NCBI RefSeq assembly: GCF_000002595.2
Contig: NC_057011.1
Span: forward strand, 55,497-119,496
Source: Chlamydomonas reinhardtii
Taxonomy: Eukaryota; Chlorophyta; Chlorophyceae; Chlamydomonadales; Chlamydomonadaceae
DNA length: 64,000 nt
Direction: 5' to 3'
The notes beneath the pieces are model-generated. The model saw nothing but the letters and a program-made list of their open reading frames with translations, ran no database searches and was not told where the DNA came from. The position numbers and the translations under genes were made by a program. Shown here in pieces: positions 44,601-54,559 of this stretch; position 1 is the first letter of the stretch; the number at the start of each line of letters is the position of its first letter.

Positions 44601-47600
44601 CGCCCCGAGGCCCCCGCGCCACCGCCTTGGCGACGCCGCCGCCGGCCGCTGCCACGGACGAAGAGGACGAGGACGAAGGCGAAGACGGGGACGAAGACGG
44701 GGACGGGGACGGGCGCCTAGCCAGCCGCAGCCGGCGCCTGAGCGGATCGCCTCGCAGCCGCAGTGGTCGGCTGCCGGCCGCTGCCGCCGAATGCGACTGC
44801 GACTGAGGCGGCGGCGGCGGCGGCTCACAGGGGTCTGCCAGCCAGGCCGCCGCTGACGTCAGCGCCGCCAGCTGCCGCACCACCTCCCGCAGCGCGGCGG
44901 CCTCCCTAACGGCCTGGTTAGGCAGCGCCCGGAGGCCGCCGCCGCCGCCGCCGCCGCCGTCACCGCCGCCGTCAGTCCGGCCCAAGTCATGCAGCTGCCT
45001 GCCTAGCTGCGCCGCCGCCGGCGCCACCAGCTGCGCCGCCAGCCGCCGCCGCAGCGACGCTGGCAGCTGGCCCGGCCCCGCCAGCCTCAGCCCCCGCAGC
45101 GCGACCAGCAGCTGCACCGCGGTGCGCGCTGGCAGCAGCGGCGGCGGCACGGCAGTAGCGGCAGTGGCGGCGCCCGAAGAGGCGGTGGCCGGCGGCGGCG
45201 CCTCCACCAGCCGCTGCACCGCCCGCCGCACTCGCGCCGACAGGCCTCGCAGTGCTGACGGCCGTAGCACAGCCCGCCGCCGCCGACCCGGCCGGGCCCC
45301 CACCCGGCCCGCTGCTACTGCCGCCGCCTCGCCAGACCCGTCGACGCCGCCGGGGGTGCCCGGGCCGCCCAGGCGCACGCCCAGCCGCGCCATGGCCCAC
45401 AGCATCTGACTCAGCCTGTCGGGGCTCAGTCCGCACAGCCGCCGCCGCGCCGCCGCCGCCAGCGCCGCCAGCAGCTGACGGGACGGCACGTACCGCAGCC
45501 GCGCCAGCGCCGCCACACAGCCCACCAACACATCATCGCTACAGCCGCCGCCGCCACTGTTGCTGCTGCTTGTGCTCTTCAGGCTACTGCGCGACTGCGG
45601 CTGTAGCTGCAGCTGCAGCAGTAACGCCTCCACAAGCTCAGGAGGCGGCCGGGAGCGGGAGCCCCGCCCGCCCACCGGCGCCTGCGTGCCGGCTGTAGCT
45701 GTAGCCTTCGCCTCCGCCTCCTCCGCCTCCGCAGCCTCCGCTGCCGCCGACAGCAGGGCGTAGGCGTCACGGGGGTCCCAGCGCCGCCACTGCGGCGGCC
45801 GCTTGGAGGCCGAAGCCACAGTACTGCTGGAGGAGGAGGAGGAGGCGGCGGCGGCGGCGGCGGCGGCTGGCGCAGGCGGCGGTGTCCGGCTCTGCACCAG
45901 CATGCGAGCCGCCGACGCATACACCAACGGCCACAGTCCCGAGCCGGCGGCAGCGGCGGCGGGGGCGGGGATGGAGGAGGAGGGGGAGGCGGTGGCAGCA
46001 GCAGCCCCAGAGGTGCCGGCTGTGGGGCGCCGCAGCCGCAGCAGTAGGGACAGGCCGCTGGCCATCGCCGCCAGAGACCGGGGCGTGAGGGGCCCCGCCG
46101 CCGCCTGCCGCGCCGCAGCGGGCCTAGGACTGCTACTGCCGCTGCTACTGCCGCTGGACAGCAGGTGCTGTAGCAGTGTACGTGCCAGGGCGCCCGCCGC
46201 CGCCTCCTGCCAGGCGGCGTCTGGGGCCGGCAGCGGCAGTGGCCGGAGACCGCCGGCAGCAGCAGCAGCGGCGGCATGAGGCGGCGGCGGCAGACACAGC
46301 CGGCCCACCGACCCCAACACCGTTGCCAGCAGTTCCGGCGACAGACCTCCACGGCTGCTAGTGCTTTTGCCGTCCGCCGCCTGCCCCCGCCCCTGCCCCT
46401 GCTGCTGCACGCACGTCGCCTCCATATGTTGCCGACTGCGCTCCAGCAGCGCCCACCACAGCTGCCGCGGCGCCTGCTGCCCCTGTTGCTCCTGCCTTGC
46501 CTCGCCACCCTGCTCCTGCTGCTGCGGGCGGCCCTCCTGCGGGTGTTCCTGCTCCGCCCGGGCCGGCGCCAGCAGCTGCTGCAGCGCCCACAGTGTGTTG
46601 GCCACCACCTGCGGCCCCGCCTCATCACCAGCAGCAGGCCCCGCCTCATCACCAGCAGCAGGCCCCGCCTCATCACCAGCAGCAGGCCCCGCCTCATCAC
46701 CAGCAGCAGGCCCCGCCTCATCACCACCAGCAGGGCCCGCCTCCTGGGCGCCGCCGCCCGCCCCAGCACCAGCAACCGCCCCAGCACCCGCAGGCGCACC
46801 TGCAGGCGCGGGCGCGGGCGCCATGCGGCACAGCAGGGCCGGCCCGAACGCCGCGTCAAGCCAGCCGGGCGGGGGCCGCAGCCGCAGCAGCGCGCAGCCG
46901 TACAGCAGCGAGCTCAGCTCGGGGGCGCGGCAGGACTGGGGGAGGAGCAGCAGGGGGTGGGGTGGGGTGGGGGGACCGGGGCAAGGTCAGAGGCAGGTTT
47001 CACATGGTTTCATATCGTCGCCCAGGTCACCAGACAACCATGGAGCTGTAAGAACCTAGCCCAGCACCGCCATTCCACCTGCGCCCCACCGCCATTACCA
47101 CCAGCTACACCCCCCGCACCCCCTCACCTGCAGCCGCTGCCGGGTGCACCGCGCCGCCACCAGCCGCTGGCCCACCACCCGCAGCCGACACACGTACCGC
47201 CCAGCCGCCGCCGAGCCGCCGCCGCTGCCGCCGAGCGTGCCGCCCGCCTCCCCATTCCCAGCGCCGCTCCCGCCCGCCTCAGCCTCCGCTGCCGCCTCAG
47301 CCGCCGCCGCCGCCAGACCTAGTGCGTACAGGGCATTGGACAGGTCGCGACCCGTGGGCCCCTCCTGCTCCCCCTGCTCCTCCTGCATCGCCGCCGCCGC
47401 CGCGCTCCCGCCTCCGCCACCGGGCATCAGCCGGCCCGCCTGTGCCTCCCACCAGCTAGCACGCAGCCGCAGCCCCAGCCGAGCTACAGCCCACATGGCG
47501 TTGGAAGCCGCCCGGGGCTGTAGCAGCACGTGAGGCTGCTGCTTCTGCTGCCCGTAGCTGCTCCTGGCTGCGCTGCTGCTACTGCTGCTGCCTCCGGCGC

Positions 47601-48314
47601 TGCTACTGCCGCGCATGGGCGCTGCCCCGGGCCCCGCCGATCCCGGCCCCGCCGCCTCTGCCTCCGCTGCGGCCGCCCGCTGGCCCAGCTCTGTGGCGAG
47701 GCGCCAACCCAGGTCCAGGTCCAGACCTAGGGCGGCGGCGGCGGCCTGACCCCGGCCCCGGCCCTCACCCCGGCCCTCACCCTGCTTCGCCGCCTGTGCC
47801 CCGTGCCAAGGAGCCGGCTGCTGCTTGCTGCTACCGCTGGGCCCCTGCCGGGCCGCCGCGGCGGCGGAGGAAGAGGCAGCGGTAGCAGTCGCAGTCGCAG
47901 TGGCGGCATTGGCAGTGGCAGCAGTGGCGGCAGAGGCGGACAGCTGGGCCAGCTGGGTGAGCATGGCCAGCAGGTGCAGGTCGTTCAGGTTGCTACTGCT
48001 GCTTCCAGTACTGCCGCTTCTAGTGTGAGTGCTACTGCCACCGCCACTGCTGCTCGCGCTACTGCCGCTGTGGGTGCTATACAGCTGCTGCAGCTGGGCG
48101 GGCGAGGCACAGCTCTTGATGGCACGTGTGAGGGCGGCGCCGCCCAACAGCTGGACTGGCCGAGCAGGCCCCGTGGGAGCACTGCTACTGCTACTGCCGC
48201 GGCCACCGCCGCCGCGCCCGCCGCCGCCGCCGCCGATGCTACTGCCGCCGCCGTCACTGACGCCTGGTGCGGCCCAGGCGTGACGCCGTGAGTGCCCTGA
48301 CCCGGATGCCTGCC

Positions 48315-48350
<36 letters not shown>

Positions 48351-49128
48351 GGCGACCTCCGCCTCTGCTACTGCCGTTGCTGGTGCTGGTGGTGGCACTG
48401 CCAGCCAGCGAGACCCCCCAGCCGCCCGACACGGCGGCCGCACCCACCTGCACCTGCACACCCGGAACCGGGCCCGGGCCCTCATCCCCACTACCCACAG
48501 TGGGCGCGTGCAGCCCCTCCCCGTGTCCTGCCCCGTGCCCCGACCCCTGTACAGCCGAGGGCACGTGCGGGCGGGTTGCAGCTGATGGCGACGCCGCGGC
48601 CGAGGTGGAGGCCACCGCCGCCAGAGGCGCTGTTGCGGCCCGTGCAGCCGCTGCCTCCCACAGCCCGCCGCCACCGCCCGCAGCTAGACTCAGCGGGGCA
48701 CGACCCGGGGCGCCGCTGCTGGCGCGGCTGCTGCTACTGCCGCCAACGGTGCCTGCGTAGCAGCTGCTTGGCGCCCCTGCCACCGCCGCTGCTACTGCCG
48801 GCGGGCCACGCGGCGGCGGCCGCCCTCGTGCCCTCAGCAGGTCCCTCAGCAGGTTGCCCCGCCGACCGCCACTGCTGCTGCTGCTGCTGCTAGTGATGCC
48901 GCTGCGGCTGCCGGCGCAGCCAGCGGTGTATGGAGCAAGCGAGGGTGCCGGGCAGGGCGCAGCAGGCCACAGGCGAGGCAACGGTGGCCGCAGCTCGGGT
49001 GTGTGCCGCCGGCCAGACGCCGCCGCTGTGGAGGCAGCAGCAGGCGACGTCGGGGTGGTGGCCAGGGGGTGAGCGGCCGTGGAACCGGCGCACGCCCAGC
49101 AACGGCTGCTGGGATCGAGGGGTATCAT
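41639..49128 (-). CDS. Octotricopeptide repeat (OPR) protein, probable organelle RNA factor
   Basis: Five exons give 2174 residues: 49128-47128, 46935-44400, 44173-43137, 42958-42311, 41941-41639. OPR proteins are helical-repeat factors that bind specific chloroplast or mitochondrial transcripts to stabilise, process or translate them. OPR-like helices are scattered: ALTRAIKSCASPAQLQQLYS near 331, NAMWAVARLGLRLRASWWEA near 543, DLSNALYALGL near 595, ELSSLLYGCALLRLRPPPGW near 672 (with the PPPxW signature), ANTLWALQQLL near 776, LSQMLWAMARLGVRL near 1174, AYSLARHPPPQPPPQRW near 2053, ADLCVALVRLGVSLP near 2088. Between them lie very long poly-Ser, Ala, Gly and Gln insertions, so the protein is unusually large. 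The N-terminus resembles a transit sequence. No RAP domain is seen at the C-terminus. The target RNA cannot be told from sequence. Confidence 0.82.
43932..43967 (-). repeat. 9-bp coding tandem repeat, four units
   Basis: Four CCCCAGTGG units (plus strand) lie inside the third OPR exon and encode a Gly-Pro-Leu tripeptide repeat on the minus strand. Confidence 0.9.
46613..46732 (-). repeat. 24-bp coding tandem repeat, five units
   Basis: Five 24-bp units starting GGCCCCGCCTCATCACCAGC on the plus strand, nearly identical, lie in the second OPR exon. On the minus strand each unit encodes an eight-residue GDEAGPAA-type repeat, about 60 residues after the PPPGW OPR motif. The near identity suggests recent expansion. 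Confidence 0.93.
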
Positions 49129-49239
49129 AGCGCTGCAGCAGCGCGAGCCAGCGGCCCTTGCTCAGGTGGGGCGAGGACGCTTCGGAGACGCGGGTGCGCA
49201 GCTCACGCGCCTCGCCGCGTACAAACCGGTCCCGCTGCT

Positions 49240-49413
49240 TGCAGGCGCATAGCCCCCTGGACCAGTCTCTGCTCGCGCTGGAGCGTTTGCCTGAGAATTT
49301 GCTTTTGATAGCAAAGTATGTATCTGCGCCGAGCGAAATGCGCCTATCGTGCTCCGCCAATGCTGTGGCTTGGCGGCTCCTGGCTCAGCCGAGCACCTAT
49401 TACACTGTCCAAA
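49240..49413 (+). other. Possible F-box-like exon, divergent from the OPR gene
   Basis: A frame bounded by a possible acceptor (GCTTGCAG) and a donor-like CAAAG/GTAAAA encodes about 58 residues. They include LERLPENLLLIAKYVSAP followed by NAVAWRLLAQPSTYY. The spacing of LP, LL, I, W and LA fits an F-box helix set. No in-frame ATG is visible upstream within the exon, and no next exon could be joined before the TLC gene at 49753. It may be an exon of an unrecognised gene, a gene fragment, or chance within the 5' region of the OPR gene on the other strand. Confidence 0.25.
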
Positions 49414-49752
49414 GGTAAAATCTACATCCAACGAATTGTAAGACTACAGTTGTATCAATGACAACATTTGGGTGTGCCCAGCGAGCGCGTGCAGCATGGT
49501 TATCGCTCTGTGCTGGGGCAAACGTGCCTGTCGAAGCCCCTTTTCAAATGCTTGGCTATGCTACAACCGATGTTCAACACCTCCAGACACAACACTATGC
49601 GAAAGAAGTTTGCATGCAAACCTAACAGGCAGGGATGGGTCTGGATGTGCCTCGCCGAGTTGCCACTCGTATTTGCTCATAATATATTGTGTTTTGTATT
49701 GGTCGTGGTTGACAGAAGGGACGTGTCCATCTGGGGAGCACCAGAGCGGAAA

Positions 49753-52700
49753 ATGGCGCATCCTACGCCCTACCTTCCTGAGGGAGTGCTGGAGAAGCTT
49801 GGGGAGATCACCATCGCTGGCAAGAGTAAGTATTGCAAACAGCCTCCCCTCACATTGACACTAGGAGTCGTTCTCATAGTGAGCCGTTGATCGACGGCAT
49901 GGACATTTTCGGTGTGCGCAGCGTTGGTGACCAAGGATGCAACGCTCACGCCGCTGGGTGTTGGCGCGTACTGGGGTGAGTGAGCGGCGGTCGCGGCCCC
50001 GCGAGCTCGAGGGCCAACCGCCCGGGGGGACGGTATGGCGGGCTGCGGGCACTCCCGGCCGCGGGCCCCGGCTACGGTGATAATGTTGTGTGAAGCTTGC
50101 AGGCTCTTCAGCTTTGCAACGAGATGGGGGTTTGCCTCACAACTGGGCAAACCGCACAGCGCCCGGCCGCACAGCGCCCGGCCCCCAGCTCTTAGCGCAG
50201 CTGCACTGCAGGCACCCAGCATGCCGTGTCCGTGTCCGTGGCCTCCCTCCAGCCCCGGCTCCACCCTCTCAACAACCCGACACACAAATACATACACAGA
50301 CGCGCGATTGCTGCCTACCCTATCTGCTCTCCCCCCCACCCTGACACACACCCTGACACACGCCCCATGACACGCCCCCCAACACGCTCCCCAAACCCTC
50401 CTCCACCAAACCCCCTCCTCCCTGCCTCAGCGCTGGCCGGCTTCCTGCTGTTCACGCTCGCCTACAAGCTGTCCAAGTACTACACCCCCCTGTACTTCAA
50501 GGTACAAGGAGGAGCAGCAGGGGGGAGGGTGTTACAGGGGGGAAAGAAGGTTGGGGAAAGGTGGGAAAGGGGGACAGGGCTACAGGAATGGCTGTGGCAG
50601 GCGGTGAGCGCCCCGTGTGTACCTGCGTGCGAGAGAATGAATGAATGAATGAATGTACGTCCGCGAAACCTGAATGTCTTCCAGTCGGTTGCGCATACAC
50701 CCAACCACATGCACACACACGCACAGGGCTACAAGACCATGAAGCCGCTGGAGCAGCGCGACTGGGACACGCGGTGGGTGGGTGCGGGTGGGTGGGTGGG
50801 TGGGTGGGTGCGGGTGGGTGGGTGCGGGTGGGTGGGTGCGGGTGGGTGGGTGCGGGTGGGTGGGTGGGTGGGCGCGGGTGGGCGCGCTCCTGCTTCCGTC
50901 GCCAGCCGCCATGGAGCTTGCAAGTCACCCGCCTCCTTACACACGCACACTCAGCCCCTCTCGCCTTCCTCCGCCCGCAGCCTGGGCAACATCGCCTACT
51001 CCGCCTACATCGTGTACTGGGCGGTGCGGCTGCTGGTGCTGGACGACTACTTCTGGAGGGTGAGGGGCACAGCTGCGGAGGAGGGCAGGCGGGCAGGCGG
51101 GCTCCAAGGGGGTATGGGCGCTCAACGCCTGCCACCCCCCCCGGGGTACAGACATCCGAGGCCCACATCAGCAGCAGCACCCCAGGCCCCGAGCACACAC
51201 GCACGAGCGCCCGCCTGCCGCCGCCTGCCTCCCACCTGCCCCTTGCTCACACGCTCCTGCTACCCCCCCCCGCCCCCGGCTGCTCCCCCCCCCCCCCTGC
51301 CGTGCTGCTTCAGGCCGGCGGCGGCCCCATCACCAAGCGTGTGTCGACTGACTCGTACGCGGCTCTGGGCGTGAGCCTGGGCTTCTTCGCCATGGAGCTG
51401 CTGCCCACACTCAAGTACTGGGTGAGGAGGGGGGGAGGAGGAGGGGGAGGAAGGGGGGGAGGGGGGGGAGGAGGGGGGGGAGGGGCATGCAGGAGGGGGG
51501 GTAGTCCACCGCTTCACTACCCACCCGCAAGCCCCGCTCCCCACCCAACTCACCCAATTCACCCAACTCACCCAATTCACTCACCTCACACCCCTCACCC
51601 CCCCCCCTCGCCAGATGGGCGGCAGTGCCATGGTGCTGCACCACATCGGCTCGCTCACCTGCGTGGCGGTGGCGGCGGCGGCGGGGGACGGCCACGCGCT
51701 GACGCTGTGGATGCTGTCCACCGAGTTCACCACGCCCTTCATCGCGGCCCGATACATGCTGGACAAGGCGGTGAGGGCGGCAGGGGGCGGGAAGGGGCGA
51801 CAGGGTGGGCGGGGGAGGGGGGGGGTTAAGAGGGCGGTGTGTGTGGATGTGTGTGTGGCGCCCATGCCTAGCCACGCGACCCAGGACTCAACAGGGGGAC
51901 AGGAAGGCCCTCGGGGTCAGAGGCTGGAGGGTAGGCCTTGTCGGGTGTCAGGTCTGCGGCAGGGGGCACTGGGCACTGGGGTCTAGGTCCTGGGGCACTG
52001 GAGTGTGTGGGCCGTACACCCCTGCCACCACTTACCACAACATGCAGATTGATACCCCAGCTCCCGCACTGCTCTTCCCCACGCCGTCTCGTTCCACTTA
52101 CTCCTCCCCCTCCCGCCTACGTTTGGACACATTCCGCTGGGCTCGGGCATATGACCTCCCCCCTCCCCCAACCCGCTGGTGCATACAACCCCCTCCCCCC
52201 GCCCCGTCCCGCCCTCCCCCCCTCACAGGGCCTCAAGTCCCACCCCATCTACGTGGTGAACGGGCTGCTCATCGTGGCCAGCTGGACGGTGGCGCGCATG
52301 GCCACCTTCCTGCCCTTCTTCAAGACGGCCTGGGACGTGCGCGCGCAGGTGCCGCTGATGAACCCGCTCAGCCAGGTCCTGCGTGAGTGGGGGCCGAGGC
52401 GGGCCAGGGTGGGGCGGGGGTGGGGGTGGGGGTGGGGGGATGGGGGGGTGGGGTGGCGGGGGGTGGGGTGGTGGGGATGGCGCGGGCTTGGGCTGGGTGG
52501 GTGGTGTAGCCGGCTCCAAGTCCATGGTCCTGGGCGTGTGGCGCTGCAGTGGGGGGCTGTGGATACCCGCCCAAACTAAACCGGACCCAATGCAATAGAT
52601 CGAGGAGGAGAACGGGGGGCGGGCAGTCGTGGGAGACAGTGGTGGGGCAGTCAGGGGTAGTGAGGGGCAGAGGGGGCTGTGGGGGCAGTAAGGAGCAGTG

Positions 52701-53008
52701 GGGTGGGAGGGGGCAGTGGGGCGCGTGTGTGCGGCGGAGGCGCGACAGCCCGGGGCCGGGCAGGCAGCCTTGATCTGAAGCATCTCTCCCCGAGTAGGGT
52801 GAAATGGTATTGTGTCTCTTTCTGGGACCTTGACTCCCCGTGCCCCCTCCCCCTAACCCCTCCCCACCTCTCCCCCCACCCAACCCCCGCAGTGCTGGTG
52901 TTCCCTGCCACGCTGGCGGTGCTCAACACCTGGTGGTACTACAAGATCGTCAAGGGCGCACTCAAGGTGCTGGGGCCCAAGAAGAAGCCAGTGGGCAAGA
53001 CGCAGTAA
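49753..53008 (+). CDS. TLC-domain (TRAM-LAG1-CLN8) membrane protein
   Basis: Nine exons give 285 residues: 49753-49825, 49922-49975, 50431-50501, 50727-50773, 50981-51059, 51314-51421, 51615-51770, 52229-52382, 52893-53008. The protein has about six membrane segments (for example ALAGFLLFTLAYKL, AYSAYIVYWAVRLLVL, LVFPATLAVLNTWWYY). The TLC hallmark His-His pair lies at residues 153-154 (MVLHHIGSLT), followed by the STEFTTPFIAARY segment typical of TLCD/TMEM56-like members. These proteins act in the endoplasmic reticulum or other membranes in lipid sensing, lipid composition or sphingolipid synthesis. True ceramide synthases have a longer Lag1 motif, which I do not see. The lysine-rich tail (KVLGPKKKPVGKTQ) is cytosolic-looking. 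An open frame continues upstream of the ATG, so an earlier start is possible. A plus-strand TGTAA occurs at 53859-53863. Confidence 0.88.
50774..50886. repeat. GGTGGGTGCG minisatellite in a TLC intron
   Basis: GGTGGGTG and GGTGCGGGTG units repeat immediately downstream of the fourth exon. The donor GTGGGT is itself part of the repeat array, so repeat changes could shift the splice site. Confidence 0.88.
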
Positions 53009-54559
53009 AGCCAGCAGCCAAGACTCAGAGCAATGCGACTGCGTGAAGGCCCCGGGGCGGCTGAGGGGCGTTGTGGAGGGACAGAGAGGGGCGCAGTGCT
53101 GCGGGCGGCCCAGCCGCGTGGCCAGCCGGGGGGGCGGCGGCGGAGTGCTTGCGGCCGGGCTAGGGGGGAGGCGGGCGTGTGCAGCCGGGTGCGACCAGGG
53201 GCTGAGGGCCTCGTGCCTGTGGGCGTGTGTGCGGCTAGGGGAGTGCTGGTGGCGGTGGGGCGGCACACACAAACACACACGTCTGTGCGTGCAGGGGGGG
53301 GGTTATGTGTGGCCCGAGCCTAGTAGGTCCCAATAGTCGAGGAATCGGGGAGGGACGGGGCTTGGAGGGGAGCAGGGCGGGAATCCCGGGATATCCCCGG
53401 TCTGTGTGTTTTGCATCTTAGTGCATGAAGCGGCACAGGGCGCTTGTGGGCAGAGCTGGACGGCGACATCTACGAGCCGCTGCGGGGCATGCCCTGCACG
53501 TACCGCAGCTGGTGGACGCCTTGCAGGCCATAAGGCCGCTGGCCGCTGGTGAGGGGGGCGTGGCGAGGATGTGCTGGAACACGCGAGCGTTAACGCCTGG
53601 TTGTGTGCGTGCGTGCTGGGGATGCACGAGGCCGAGGCCGCGCAGCGAGCGCATGTGAGTAACACCCCTCTATAGCTCAGCCAATTCCTGGCGAGGAGTG
53701 TTGAGTGCACTCAAGTAGCGCTGTGCGTATGCCCGTGTGATGCTGAACGCCCAGCGAAGAAGGTGGGCCACACGAGCGTGCAAAGGACGTGCGGCGGTGG
53801 GCTTGGGGGCGGGGATTGGACTGCTGCCCCTACTGCTGAGGCGTACAGGCCAGTAGGGTGTAAGTTGTCACAGTGAGCTCAGTGTCGTGCTCGTGCAGGT
53901 TGGGCGTGCTGAAGCCCAGGAGTCTGAGGGGCACACGGCAGCGAAAACAGGAGACTTGCGTGGCAGGCATGCCGCATGCGACAGTTGCACCCCAAATTCA
54001 ATGGACTCCAGGCCACTAACTGCTCTGGCATCTTGAATTGTAACACATACATCACCTCTATTGTTCGGGCTAAAAGACTCGTGCTCTTTCTCCTCCCCTT
54101 TGGCGATCAGCCTTGACCACCAGCAACACACGCGGCACACGGCCACAGACGTGCTGAGCCAAGCCCATCAGTATAGTGGTAGACGGTTGCAACAATCGGC
54201 TCGCCTTCCTATCATAGCATCCGCACAACGCTGAACGATCTGGCTGCATTTTGGTGACCAGCGCTTCAGTACAGCTACTTGGGCGCAATGCGACTTTCAT
54301 CTGTCCCCTTGCTTGGGTCGTGAGCCAAGGTAGATGCGCAGGCGAGCGCGTGCTGTGCTGCACTGGGGTTTGACGAGGGAATGCTTCGTGGGCTAAGGTG
54401 CATCCAGAGCCCAAGGCATTGCATTGCCTTCAAATGCAGAAGTTGAATTGTCCCGTCGTGTTGCTTTATCTGCGCGCGGCGCTGCTGGCAAAACGACCCC
54501 TGGCATGTCATCCTTGCACCGCAGCGCGCGACTCGTTTTTTTAGACGGCAGCAATAGAT
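53009..54559. other. Intergenic region, TLC 3' UTR and BAH-GATA promoter
   Basis: A TGTAA motif at 53859-53863 may end the TLC transcript; another lies near 54037. A short frame at about 53425-53551 (with HVPQLVDALQAIRPLAA and a following GTGAGG) resembles an exon but could not be linked to neighbours. A T-rich acceptor-like string ending TTTTTTTAG at 54543 suggests a 5' UTR intron just before the BAH-GATA start codon. Confidence 0.45.

Noticed and set aside
50774-50886. GGTGGGTG array as coding sequence of the TLC gene
   Set aside because: The exon ends at the first GTGGGT, and joining to 50981 gives an uninterrupted membrane protein. Reading through inserts Gly/Trp/Val repeats not seen in TLC proteins.
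53425-53658. Short frame with HVPQLVDALQAIRPLAA as a gene between TLC and BAH-GATA
   Set aside because: Only one exon-like piece is visible. Neither an upstream nor a downstream exon in matching phase was found.
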